A stretch of DNA of 64,000 nucleotides from Collybiopsis luxurians FD-317 M1. Taxonomy: Eukaryota; Basidiomycota; Agaricomycetes; Agaricales; Omphalotaceae. Below, in pieces: positions 54,969-64,000 of this stretch; position 1 is the stretch's first letter; the number at the start of each line of letters is the position of its first letter. The notes beneath the pieces were generated by a model. It was not told where the DNA came from. It saw nothing but the letters and a program-made list of their open reading frames with translations, and did not search any database. Location: NCBI GenBank assembly GCA_000827265.1, contig KN834769.1, forward strand, positions 127,823-191,822. The letters run 5' to 3'. A program made the position numbers and the translations under genes.

Positions 54969-57273
54969 TCAGAAAGTAATTTTCTTCGCCACAACCGATA
55001 TCAGAAGCGTATCGAAAAGCTTACGCGACGGTGACCCGATCACAATGGCTCGAGGATTGGGGAACGGTGATTCCTGCGCAATCTTTGAGAGATCGACGTA
55101 CTCGGTCGTAATGAAGAACTTGATGTACGACACGTCTACCTCATCTTTGTCACCCATCACGATCTCCAGCGGCCTCGCGCCGCCAGAGCCGTAACCAAGG
55201 GTTAGGTTCCCATACGTTAGGATGGAGGGATCGGCCTTATCAGGCTGTTTGCGTATGGTGGCCGGTAAAATTCCACTTTTGAATGCTCCGGATCAGTCTA
55301 GGGTTATGAAAAAGATACTTGATACACTTACCGACACTCAAGTCTGAGAGGTTAAACAAGAAGGCCCATACATAGAGCGGTTGGTCGAGACGACTGGAGA
55401 GTTTCAAGCCGTACTTGAGCTTCCTACCTTCTTCAACATCGGCACGAAGAACTCCGTCGCTATTGAGGTTCTTCGGTTTGCCGTCTATGAGCTTGGGCAA
55501 GAGCACAGGGTACTCGACTCCCTGAACTTCTCCTTCCTTAACCTCGAATACTTCGAGTGAGACGCTCCCCGAAATATCCGTCGACTTTCCAGCCTCTTGC
55601 GCCTTGCTCGAGCGGCGCAGGTTATAGAAAAAGTCGGCAGCGCAAGTGAAGACAGCGTACAGGCTATCGGGCTCGGCGAACGAAATCCTAAATGAGAGGT
55701 CCTTCAGTCCTTCCGCGACCCAAACCTTATCAGTAAGCTCAAACACCGCCTCCCCATTGTCGTTGCGCACGGCGATCTCGTGCTCAGGTGGAGTTTTAAT
55801 ATCGACAAAGCGCAAATTTCGTTTATCAGGGCGGCGTTGCTTCATTTCCCGAACCGCGAAATTGAGAGCAGGTAGGATCGCATCATCAACCGGCAGACCG
55901 ACTGCAATATCCATGCCGTCGCCGATGGATGTTTGAACTGCATACGCCGGCGACGTGAATGTTACACTTCCTTTCATCGTCGTCGAGCAAGCGGAGGGCT
56001 TATCGGCGGTTATGCTGCCCAGTATGCGTGCGTTCATGTTGGAGCTGTCGAGTACATTGAATGTCGCATTTTTTGTGATGCCTTGGGCCTCCCCCGCTTG
56101 GAGTGTAATAACGCCGCCTTGAGATGTGACGCGGTAAAGGGTGCGTCCTGCGCCCAGTGCCTTACCATTAAACATGATCCTGGAGGAGTGTATTCCGTCA
56201 CACTGAGGCGTTTGGCTTGAAGAAAAAGAAAAGAAAAAATGAATAATTCACAGCAAATGAGCCCCCGGGATGATACGTACTCGGGAAGATCATCCACACG
56301 AGAGATAACGTCTTGATAAGTCATGGTGTTAATGTCAGACTTGCGTAGCAGCGACATTAATGCAACGGTGAAGCGACCGCGACCTAGAATTTCCTTTGAT
56401 GTCTGATGAGAGGCACAACCGGCGAGGAGAACATGTGAGGCCGCGCCACTTTTCTCAAATTCCTTGCTAATGATGACTTTACGCTGTTGGTCTGGGAGAT
56501 CACGCAGAAGCTCCTGGTCAACGGTATCCAATATCTCGTAGTCTTTTGGGAGCTCTACTCCGCGAATGTTCGGGACGGGATCGCCCTCCCGAGTCCCAGA
56601 TCCGGAGTGGCAGCTGTCGAAGATGACGGTCTAAGGGGTCGGGGTAGCAAGTCAGAAGCAAACCAGAGAGCCGGTAAAAAAAAAGAAACATACAATATTG
56701 TCTCCTTTTGCCTTTGCGATTCGCGAGAGGAGAGCAGCCAGAGTAATATCGAGAATGCCTTGACCATCCTCAGTATCATTTTTAGCTCGCACAAAATCGT
56801 AGGCACAAAGCATCTGGATACGTGCATTATGTCCACCCGCATCCCACTTTGGCGGGGGACGAGCTTCGGCACCATGACCCGCGTACTGACAAGGTCAAAT
56901 TGTGAGAAGGACCCCATCCAACTTGCCGGTCAGGCACATACATAGATGATAATGGCATCTCCATTCTCGATACGATCATCTTGAGCTAATGCAGCAATGG
57001 AAGTGGTGATTGCCTGGCGCGTAGCTTCCTTTTCGCGCAAATTCTTAATATGATCGTTCGGGACATCCATCTGTACAGTCAAGAAGTCGACGAAATCGTC
57101 GGCATCGGCGACGGCTCCAGTGAGGTGTACCAGTTCCTTGTATTCGTTGACGCCAATAACGAGAGCCCATACAGACGATTTTCTAGGAAAAAGTCAATGA
57201 ACCTAGGACAAGATGAGGAATAAAAACTATGACTTGGTCTCGTTAGGCTTGATGACTTGAGGAGGGCTAGCAG
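54969..57273 (-). CDS. Caspase-domain (peptidase C14) protein, 5' end uncertain
   Basis: Exons on the minus strand: 57273-57234, 57182-56942, 56885-56694, 56630-56281, 56215-55332 and a last exon ending at 54969. Strand order of the p20-like domain: SSVWALVIGVNEYKELVHLT, ENGDAIIIYYAGHGAEARPP with catalytic His in GHG, VIFDSCHSGSGTRE with catalytic Cys, then HVLLAGCASHQTSKEILGRG. The C-terminal 370 residues (from RIMFNGKALGAGRTLYRV) form the extension common in mushroom caspase-domain proteins. It probably acts as a metacaspase-like Arg/Lys protease or a signalling scaffold. The last intron (about 55331-55290) has an ambiguous acceptor: the first AG puts a TGA in frame, a later AG avoids it. 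The upstream start exon was not found. Confidence 0.82.
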
Positions 57274-57299
57274 CTGTATTAGAAGGATAGTATGAAATG

Positions 57300-58436
57300 G
57301 AAGGAAACGCTGTGCCTGGGTGAGGTGTCAGGCTGCGGACTCGGAGTCGTTTGGGTGGGTGCTCGGTCAGACCTTCCAGGCAAAATTATCAGGAATTAGG
57401 GGAGAGCTCGAGCCCGAGCCTGTTTACAGATGTACGCACCATCCAATATGCCATAGGGCTTCCAGGATACTAGTGACTTCGGTCTTAATCCACGAAAGGA
57501 GCATTATGGCCGTATTGGATCCGGAACTAATGGTTTCATGGTTAGGCTTTTATATGCATGTCCCAACCTTCAGACATGAGTTGAAAGACGGAAAAGATTG
57601 GAATCCGATAACGATCCCAATATGGCTTCATTGGAAGAGCGCGGGGCTGCCATAGAAGAAGAAAAAAAGGTTTACGAAGCTGTCAGGGGATAAGACAAGT
57701 TACGAAATCATTAACCCGACTTGGTTCCAAGAGTGTTGTGCTGGTGATCTCGGTAACAGAAGAAGCGAAAACTTAGGAACAAGATAAGATTCAAGGAGAA
57801 GATGTGTCTGGAGATTGAACATCTGCAGAAGACTCAGGGAGATGTCGGACCAAGAGATAATCCCCATTAATCGAGTACTGTACCCATTCCAATATCGAAT
57901 TCGGACCAAATTCATACTCCAGACTGCCAAGACTGTAGTTTTGCCTAGTTGACATCAACAACTTTTTTTTTACTTGTGTTGTGGTGAGGCTTCAGGAAAA
58001 AAAATCCAACGAAACACTCGACACTCGAGCTTCAAGTTATTACCTAGTACTACTAGCGTATACAAAGACGAAAAACGGACCGACGTGTGTCAACTACTAT
58101 ACATGTACAGAATATAGAATATGGAATATAAAATATACGAGTTATGCAAACAATCGACAGCGAATTGGATCCGGAATTGGAATTGGAATCGGAATCGAAA
58201 CAGTGCAAGAAACAAACAAGAATGTTCCTGTGAGGGCATTTTATGCAAGTCAAATCGAGTTCGTTATCGAAAGCGGAAGGAGCAGGAAACAGGGAGAGAC
58301 AGAGAGAGAGAGAGACAGAGAGAGAGACAGAGAGAGAGACAGAGAGAGAGACAGAGAGAAAGAGATCCTAGAGAGAAAGAACTATCAGACAGGGGTTAAG
58401 GTTTTTGAAGAGTTGTTCGTAAGATACAGAACCTCA
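57300..58436. other. Intergenic region between caspase and WC-2 genes
   Basis: No gene supported. Contains a GAGAGA/GACAGAGA microsatellite (about 58288-58370). The plus-strand frame through it (RERDRERD repeats) is low complexity and overlaps the WC-2 3' end antisense. Confidence 0.5.
58288..58370. repeat. GA/GACA microsatellite downstream of WC-2
   Basis: Tandem GAGAGACA-type units, imperfect. Confidence 0.85.
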
Positions 58437-59886
58437 TCATCCCGTAGTACCTTCACCACCACCACCACCACCTCCACCTCCAACTTCCAGAGGATCATCC
58501 GTTTTCCGCATTTGCTTCGCCCATCGAAGTCCACATGCATTGCAGAGTGTTTTTGGCCCCATAGGTCCCTAACCGAAGATGTTAAAAAAAAGTGATCACA
58601 GTCAGCAAAAGACGCAGCAGGGCGGAGGACGAACGAGGGCCTCATAGAACGGAATAGTCTATATCTGTGTCAACTCACCTTGCGCCATTCCGGAGAATCC
58701 GTACGCCCGCATTGATTACACACGTATTGCTCGACGGGGTGAAGTTTCTTGAGCTAGCCATAAAAACCCCAGGATAAGAACAACTCTTATTATATTCACT
58801 CATGAACGGAGATAACCGCACCTTTTTCTTCTTCTGACCTTCCTCAGGATCGTCCTCTCCGCTCCCAACGCTCCCCCCAGCACCACCAGCACCACTTCCA
58901 AGAGACGACGCATCGAACGTGGTCCTAACCGGGGACGCCGCATCAGAGCCGCCTAGATAAAAAGCAGCACCCGACGACGACGCATCCTGCTGCTGTTGCG
59001 AATGCGAATGCGAGAAAAGTGCAGAAGACGTGGAATACAACGCAGAGGCCGAGGACGAGTTGGACGAAGGCGGAGGAATCTGATATTTCGACCTGAGACC
59101 GTTGAGTTTACTCTGCAAATGCTCGTTCTCCAATTTAAGTTCTAACAGGGTGTTTAACCTGGGTTGTAGCCCCCCCGCACCCAAGAAAAGAGAGAAAGGA
59201 GGTTTTGAGGGTTTCCGTTAGTTAATGAGCCCTAGAGAGGTATATAGACGCGATAAAACACGCACATGGTGATATTCCGACTAATCCAAGGCTTCGCCAT
59301 CGCAAGGAACCACTGACACCCCGAATTGGGACTGTTCTCCACTACAAACCTAGGATACCCTTTGATTTCAAAGAGGATTTCCTTCATAGGGAGGAACGGA
59401 TAGGATACCGCCGAAACGGGGGTACTGCATTTCATGCGGATGTAAGCCAAGAGTTCTGCTCGTCCGAGGAGACTTTCTTCGAAGGACGCTCGGAAAGAGG
59501 GTTGGTCTTCATCTGGAGAGAGAAAAAAAAAGGTTCGTTCAGCCAGCCAGACCCAGACCCATTCAACGAGTCGGTCGGTCGTGACACGTACTATTAACCA
59601 ACTCTGTAAAATCATGATCCAACACGTCCCCTTCCCTCCACCCCAACAGCTCATTCACAGCCGGGCTACAATAAAGTATCCTCATCTTGGGCGACAGCAC
59701 AAAAATACACGTATCGGCAAGTTCGGTAACGAGCAAATCCGCCCATCGTTTCCGCTTTGTGAATTCAAAGTGAGTCTGGGCTGCTGCTGCTGCTGCTGCC
59801 GCTGCCGCAGACGGTCCAGGTCCAGGTCCAGGTCCGGGCTGCTTCGAAGCTGAAGGAGACGTCGAAGAGGTCGTCGAAGACGCCAT
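58437..59886 (-). CDS. wc-2: White Collar 2 homologue (PAS + GATA zinc finger)
   Basis: Several exons on the minus strand. N-terminus [20 protein letters not shown], then a low-complexity Ala/Pro-Gly stretch. The PAS fold starts [35 protein letters not shown] and continues past introns (SVSY-like [15 protein letters not shown]). Then a coiled linker ([19 protein letters not shown]), a Ser/Gly-rich stretch, and the GATA finger split by an intron: [16 protein letters not shown] then [19 protein letters not shown]. It ends in a poly-Gly tail at a TGA (58437-58439). With WC-1 it forms the blue-light and clock transcription complex in fungi. An upstream in-frame start (59925) is possible; 59886 was chosen because it opens the conserved MASS start. 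Confidence 0.88.
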
Positions 59887-60242
59887 GCTGTTCTGGGTTT
59901 TTGGATGATGACGGTTTAGTAGCAAACCGGGAGCAGAGCAGGTCTCATAATCGGCTGTTCATCGGCTCCCCTAAATAAACTTTAAAGGACACTCTGTGTA
60001 TGATAATGGTTCAAACGGCGTGCAACGTGCATCCTTAAATTTCAAGCTACGTATACAACACTAATAAAAGAAAGATAATCCCAACAAAACGACGCTAATG
60101 GGCTACCTCTTGTGCGCGTAAAATACCTCTATATATCATGATGCGGAAACAAAAAGATAAGTAAACTGAAGGACGAACAAGTTCTTTTTCGCTGGCGTGT
60201 ATCGGATGGATGGGGTAACTTCCTCGATACAGAAGAGGGTCT

Positions 60243-61983
60243 TTTAGATGATAGTGTACCCTCCGTCGACGCGAATTTCAGAACCGGTCATGAATCTCGA
60301 GGCATCGCTCGCGAGGTATACTATGGCGCCCTATAATTCAAGGAATCAGTTTTTGGCGTGCTCAGCGCAAGGGAAAACGAGGACTTGCCGACAGGTCATC
60401 AGGCTCTCCAATCTACGCAAGCAGTATATGGTTAATCTTCGCTAGAGATAACGGTGATGATGACGACATACCCTTCCCATCGGAGTTAAACTCTCCCATG
60501 TTTTCTACAGAAGAAAAACGCGATCAGAGAAATTACTATATAGGGCCAACGCGTCAGCCTAGGCCGTCCCTTAAGCTTACCTTGAGCTCAGGATCGTGAT
60601 TGAGGATAGTCCTCGTCAATTTTGTAGCCATGTAACCAGGACTGGAGGAAGGAAAATAAGGATCCAAATCCGGACGTTCAGCCCAAAAACACATACCTAA
60701 GAACATTAACCCTAACATTCTTTTTCGCCCACTCTACGGCCAAACTAGAAGCCATATGCCTAACAGCTATAAATACGCAAAAAAAAAGAGAAACGACACG
60801 ATCAGGACATCACATCTACAAAACGCGAGTTTTGACGACTTGCCGGCTTTTGACGCGTTATAAGGCGTTTGGGGCTACAAGTGTCAAGACGAGTGTGTGA
60901 ATGATAATGCGGGGTTGAATAGAAACCAATATGAATTGAAATACCTGGGGAATGTTGATAATCTAAAGGGTCAAAATGACAGGTAAGCCAGACGCGACAA
61001 TAACGGAAAGCGGATGGAACCAAAAGCTCACATTGGCGCTCATACTGGCCACTAAAACGATGGACCCACCACCTTGAGGGATCATGTTCCGCGCTGCCTC
61101 ACGGGCAGTGAAGAAAGCTCCGTGAACATTGATGTCGTAGAGACGTTTTATACGGTCGAACGGGTAACTAATTAGAATTCGGAAACGGGAATGTCAGAAC
61201 GTTTCTAGATCCGAGTACTGAAACAACTCACTCGAAAGCTGCATAGTTCTCAACGATACCTGGGCACATCTGATCAATACCAGCCCCCATCGCAAATTGA
61301 CGGTCACAAGGACTATAGCGGTTTTACTCACCGGCAGAGGCAACGACAGAATCTACACGACCAAATGCCGTCAAGGTCTCCGCGTACGCGCGCTGTACAG
61401 ACAGCTCCGAAGACACATCGCACTCAATACCGATGATTCTAACATCTTCCTCCTTCAGATCGCTGTTAACTTAACGAGATTTTGTTCAGTAATATGTTCC
61501 ATCTCACAATACATTTTGAAACGGAAAAAAAAATGCGGGGTGGGAAAAAGAAGTGGGTGAATGGGACAATATTACTGACCGCAAGCTAATTCTGTGAGCT
61601 CTTTTGCAGCTTCTTTAGCCTCAGACTCTTTTAAATCAACAATGGCCATCGTCGTACACCCGCTGAAACATAAGACATGAACATCGTCAACCTAGAAGAA
61701 AAAAAAGAGATACGTACGACTGAACGAACGCCCGACAAAACTCATTGCCCAAACCACGGGCAGCACCAGTGACTAGACAGACCTAAGTATACAATGAGTA
61801 AATTTGACACGTCAATGGAAATGGAGCAGCACAAACTTTTCCCTCCATTGAAAAGGCAGGAAGCGTTTTAGGTGATCTTGTTGGAATATCACTTGAATAT
61901 CTGACATTGGAGAGACGGGGAACGACGACGCGAGGATTGGAACGAAGAAGAGCTGATGCTCGCAAGGAAAGTCGAGCAGCCAT
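60243..61983 (-). CDS. Short-chain dehydrogenase/reductase with mitochondrial presequence
   Basis: Minus strand, multi-exon. Exon 1 (61983-61837, 49 aa) is Arg/Ser-rich (MAARLSLRASALLRSNPRVV), a likely mitochondrial presequence. Then VCLVTGAARGLGNEFCRAFV with the TGxxxGxG NAD(P) motif, ECDVSSELSVQRAYAETL, DSVVASAG, DINVHGAFFTAREAARNMIP, the active-site TPYNASKAAVRHMASSLAVE (YxxxK), NVRVNVLSPGYMATKLT, and the end ASRFMTGSEIRVDGGYTII. This resembles fungal sorbose reductase or arabinitol/mannitol dehydrogenase-like SDRs; substrate unknown. One intron, within the YNASKA codons, has a GC donor (GCAAGT) and a TATAG acceptor, the only frame-consistent reading. Confidence 0.82.
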
Positions 61984-62530
61984 GAGATGAGAGTTGAGAG
62001 CAAAAAAAAAATTAAAATTTCCGAGGTCGCTTAAATGAGGGTAGGAAAACAAGGTTGAGGTCACTGCTTAGTTTTGGAGCGGGGTTTGATGATAATGCTC
62101 CGCCTCACCGGTCCGCTTTTAAGCGTCCAATTCCCCTACGCCAGTGACACGTCCACCTCGTTCACCGCGCTCAGTTCGTCACATTTTGCGTATTAATCCA
62201 CAATCCATTGAGATACGAAGCTATCTAACATATAATATAAATAACCTACATAAGATGATAAAGAAAAAAACAAGTTTCATAGGAACAAGGAAGGACCGCA
62301 AGGCATAATTTGGGCAAGTAAAATGAGGACGGGGTATAGATGTAGCTCTGGTAGACAAAAAAAATGCAACTATATGAAGGAACGCAGGTGAAAGGAACGA
62401 TGCGGCAAAGTGATGAAGCAGGGAAACGCGTGAATGAATGATTTGCCCATGATCGGGGAACTCGAGATAGAGAGGAGAGAGGTAAACGAGCGTGGCAAGA
62501 TGGAAAACAACAGACTGAAAAAGGAATAAA

Positions 62531-64000
62531 TTATAAACATGCAAACTTTGATTTCCGTTTCGACAGCTCTTCCATACGTGAATCGAGCTGTTGCCGTGCA
62601 CGTTCTTTTGCTTTCCTCTCCTCGTCTAGACGCTGCTCGTACGATTGTTTTTCTTCGACGATAGACTGTCGCACGTTCACGACTTCTCGCTTAGCATCAG
62701 TAAGCTCCTTCCGGAGTCCTTCAATCTCTGCATTCAGTCGATCCCTTTCACGCGCAAGTTCAGTAGCATGCATTCGGGCCTTCCGCACTGTCAACGATAA
62801 GAATACAGTGGTTAGTAAATTAAGGGACGACTCAAATGTCAACGGAGATAACGTACGGTTCTTTTCAGAGTCCCCCAACGAGGTCTCCAGAGTACTAACA
62901 AGATCCATATGCGTCTGGAGATCGCTTTCGCAGTGCGTTAGCTGTTTGTTGAGCGTCTTGATCATAGCCTCCTGCTCCTCCAGTTGCTTCGCTTGGGCTT
63001 GTAATTTTAGGTCAGGAACCGCGGATTGGGGAGTTGAATTCGCCAGAGAGTTATGACCCAGAGATGTCGGGGGCGTACCCGGTGAGTCCGAAACATTTTG
63101 AGAGTCACGGGATGAGGAAGAGAAGTTCGATGAGGTTGTCACGGACGATAAGCTCAAGCCAGGATCGTGTTGCACCATTCGAGGAGCAGGAGGTGGGGGA
63201 ACGGATGGTGGTGGGGTAGGAGGCGGTAGCTTGGACCCAGCGGCCCCCGGCACACGGTTGAACGATATGTTGCGCTCCGCAGTTGGTCGGCCGTTCGGTG
63301 GAGACGCGCTGCGCGCTATTTGTGCCTGCAGTTCACGTACAAGAGTATCTGAACGACCTTTCTCTGTCTGCAGCGTATCTTTCTCGTCCTTGACTTTTTG
63401 TAGATTTTCTTGCAATTCTGCCAAGACGGAACGATGACGTTCGAGCTCCACCACAAGAGATTCGCGTTTCGACGCTTCCTGAACGAGGGCCGACTGCTCT
63501 TTACGGGCTTGTTCGAATTCCGCCTTGAGTTGGGCCAACTGTGAAGCAAGATTGTCGCGCTCGCTCTCCACCCCTGCGAGTTGTCCTTGCATATCCCGTA
63601 TAGTGCTGTCTTTTTGCACAATCTGAGCTTCTTGCTCCTGTCGAGCTTGGTCGCGGAGTAAAAAGTCGTCCGCGGCAACCTTGTGAGCCTCCAGCTCCTG
63701 TACAAGAAGTTCGTTCTCCTTTCGAAGAGTTTCAGTCTCCTTCGAATGCTGAGTTTTCAAATCCTCGAGCGTAGCCTGAAGACCGTGTCTTGCCTCCGCC
63801 GCGGATTCCTCGCCCGATAACCGAACATCTTCTAAAGTTGCCTTGTGCTGCTCCTGAAGGGCGACGATGCTGTTATTCAGTTCTGTAATCTCCTGCTGGT
63901 GCTGGGACCTCAATTTCAAGGTCTCGGCAGTGTGAGTTTCCAGCAGAGACGCTATCTTTCCCTCCGAAGCGGCACGCACTTCATCGGTCACCTTGTCATG
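62531..64000 (-). CDS. Coiled-coil protein C-terminal part (possible kinesin tail), 5' end outside window
   Basis: Minus strand. Exon 1 enters from the window edge (64000) and ends at 62857; an intron at 62788-62856; the last exon 62787-62531. Long heptad-rich stretches (ELNNSIVALQEQHKATLEDV, VVELERHRSVLAELQENLQK) alternate with a Pro-rich low-complexity linker (KLPPPTPPPSVPPPPAP) and a Ser/Thr-rich region. A second coiled coil ends in a basic tail, RMEELSKRKSKFACL. The conserved last 100 residues (RKARMHATELARERDRLNAE) recall the tails of fungal kinesins of the KIF4/21 type, but the motor is not in the window, so a myosin- or other coiled-coil protein is equally possible. Confidence 0.7.
   Translation of the reverse strand, partial: HDKVTDEVRAASEGKIASLLETHTAETLKLRSQHQQEITELNNSIVALQEQHKATLEDVRLSGEESAAEARHGLQATLEDLKTQHSKETETLRKENELLVQELEAHKVAADDFLLRDQARQEQEAQIVQKDSTIRDMQGQLAGVESERDNLASQLAQLKAEFEQARKEQSALVQEASKRESLVVELERHRSVLAELQENLQKVKDEKDTLQTEKGRSDTLVRELQAQIARSASPPNGRPTAERNISFNRVPGAAGSKLPPPTPPPSVPPPPAPRMVQHDPGLSLSSVTTSSNFSSSSRDSQNVSDSPGTPPTSLGHNSLANSTPQSAVPDLKLQAQAKQLEEQEAMIKTLNKQLTHCESDLQTHMDLVSTLETSLGDSEKNRTLSPLTFESSLNLLTTVFLSLTVRKARMHATELARERDRLNAEIEGLRKELTDAKREVVNVRQSIVEEKQSYEQRLDEERKAKERARQQLDSRMEELSKRKSKFACL

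Noticed and set aside
57981..58595. 204-aa plus-strand ORF with Arg-Glu-Asp repeats
   Set aside because: Encoded by a GA/GACA microsatellite and antisense to the WC-2 3' end; low complexity only.
59563..59853. Plus-strand ORF rich in Cys/Arg opposite the WC-2 N-terminus
   Set aside because: Antisense shadow of the poly-Ala (GCN) tract of WC-2.

Overview
The window is nuclear DNA of a filamentous basidiomycete, most likely a mushroom-forming Agaricomycete. Genes carry many short introns (about 45-75 nt, GT..AG). The right end holds a White Collar 2 homologue (PAS plus GATA finger), a caspase-domain protein and a mitochondrial-type short-chain dehydrogenase. The rest is dominated by lineage-type BTB paralogues and by layered transposable elements and segmental duplications.

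Layout. (1) 1-7.7 kb: the 3' part of a BTB gene, two nested LINE insertions with clear target-site duplications (TSDs), a decayed minus-strand gene, and BTB copy 2. (2) 7744-19594: one nearly intact 11.85-kb DNA transposon bounded by 27-bp terminal inverted repeats (24/27 identical) and a perfect 6-bp TSD. It carries oppositely oriented subterminal arrays of an ACTCACCT iteron spaced 21-22 bp. Its cargo is a 12-exon gene with a HECT-like C-terminus, a captured fragment of the spliceosomal helicase gene BRR2 that still has introns, a divergent gene of unknown family, and a 4-exon HTH plus DDE-integrase transposase. The element lies 43 bp upstream of the start codon of BTB copy 3 and has cut that gene from its promoter. 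(3) 19.6-53 kb: four further BTB copies (3-6) interleaved with segmental duplications. These carry small HVA1/TUDOR genes, intron-containing tRNA(Trp)-like genes, a minisatellite, chitin-synthase fragments, a histidine acid phosphatase gene (intact at 44.8-47.1 kb, truncated copy at 22.4 kb), several MITEs and a solo LTR. One 20-bp assembly gap lies at 27406-27425. (4) 55-64 kb: conventional single-copy genes, all on the minus strand: caspase-domain protein, WC-2, SDR and a coiled-coil protein cut by the window edge.

How it works together. The right end is ordinary conserved euchromatin; the left 53 kb is a repeat-rich, evolving region. A recurring lesion is CGA to TGA (C to T at CpG), which puts stops in the transposase, the HECT-like gene, the BRR2 fragment, BTB copy 6, HVA1 copy 1 and a chitin-synthase fragment. 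This fits CpG methylation decay or a RIP-like process acting on repeats. The candidate new system is the integrase-type transposon with its HECT-like, BRR2-derived and unknown cargo genes and its iteron ends. All exon structures were worked out by eye from splice motifs, reading-frame arithmetic and comparison among copies in the window; no database search was possible.
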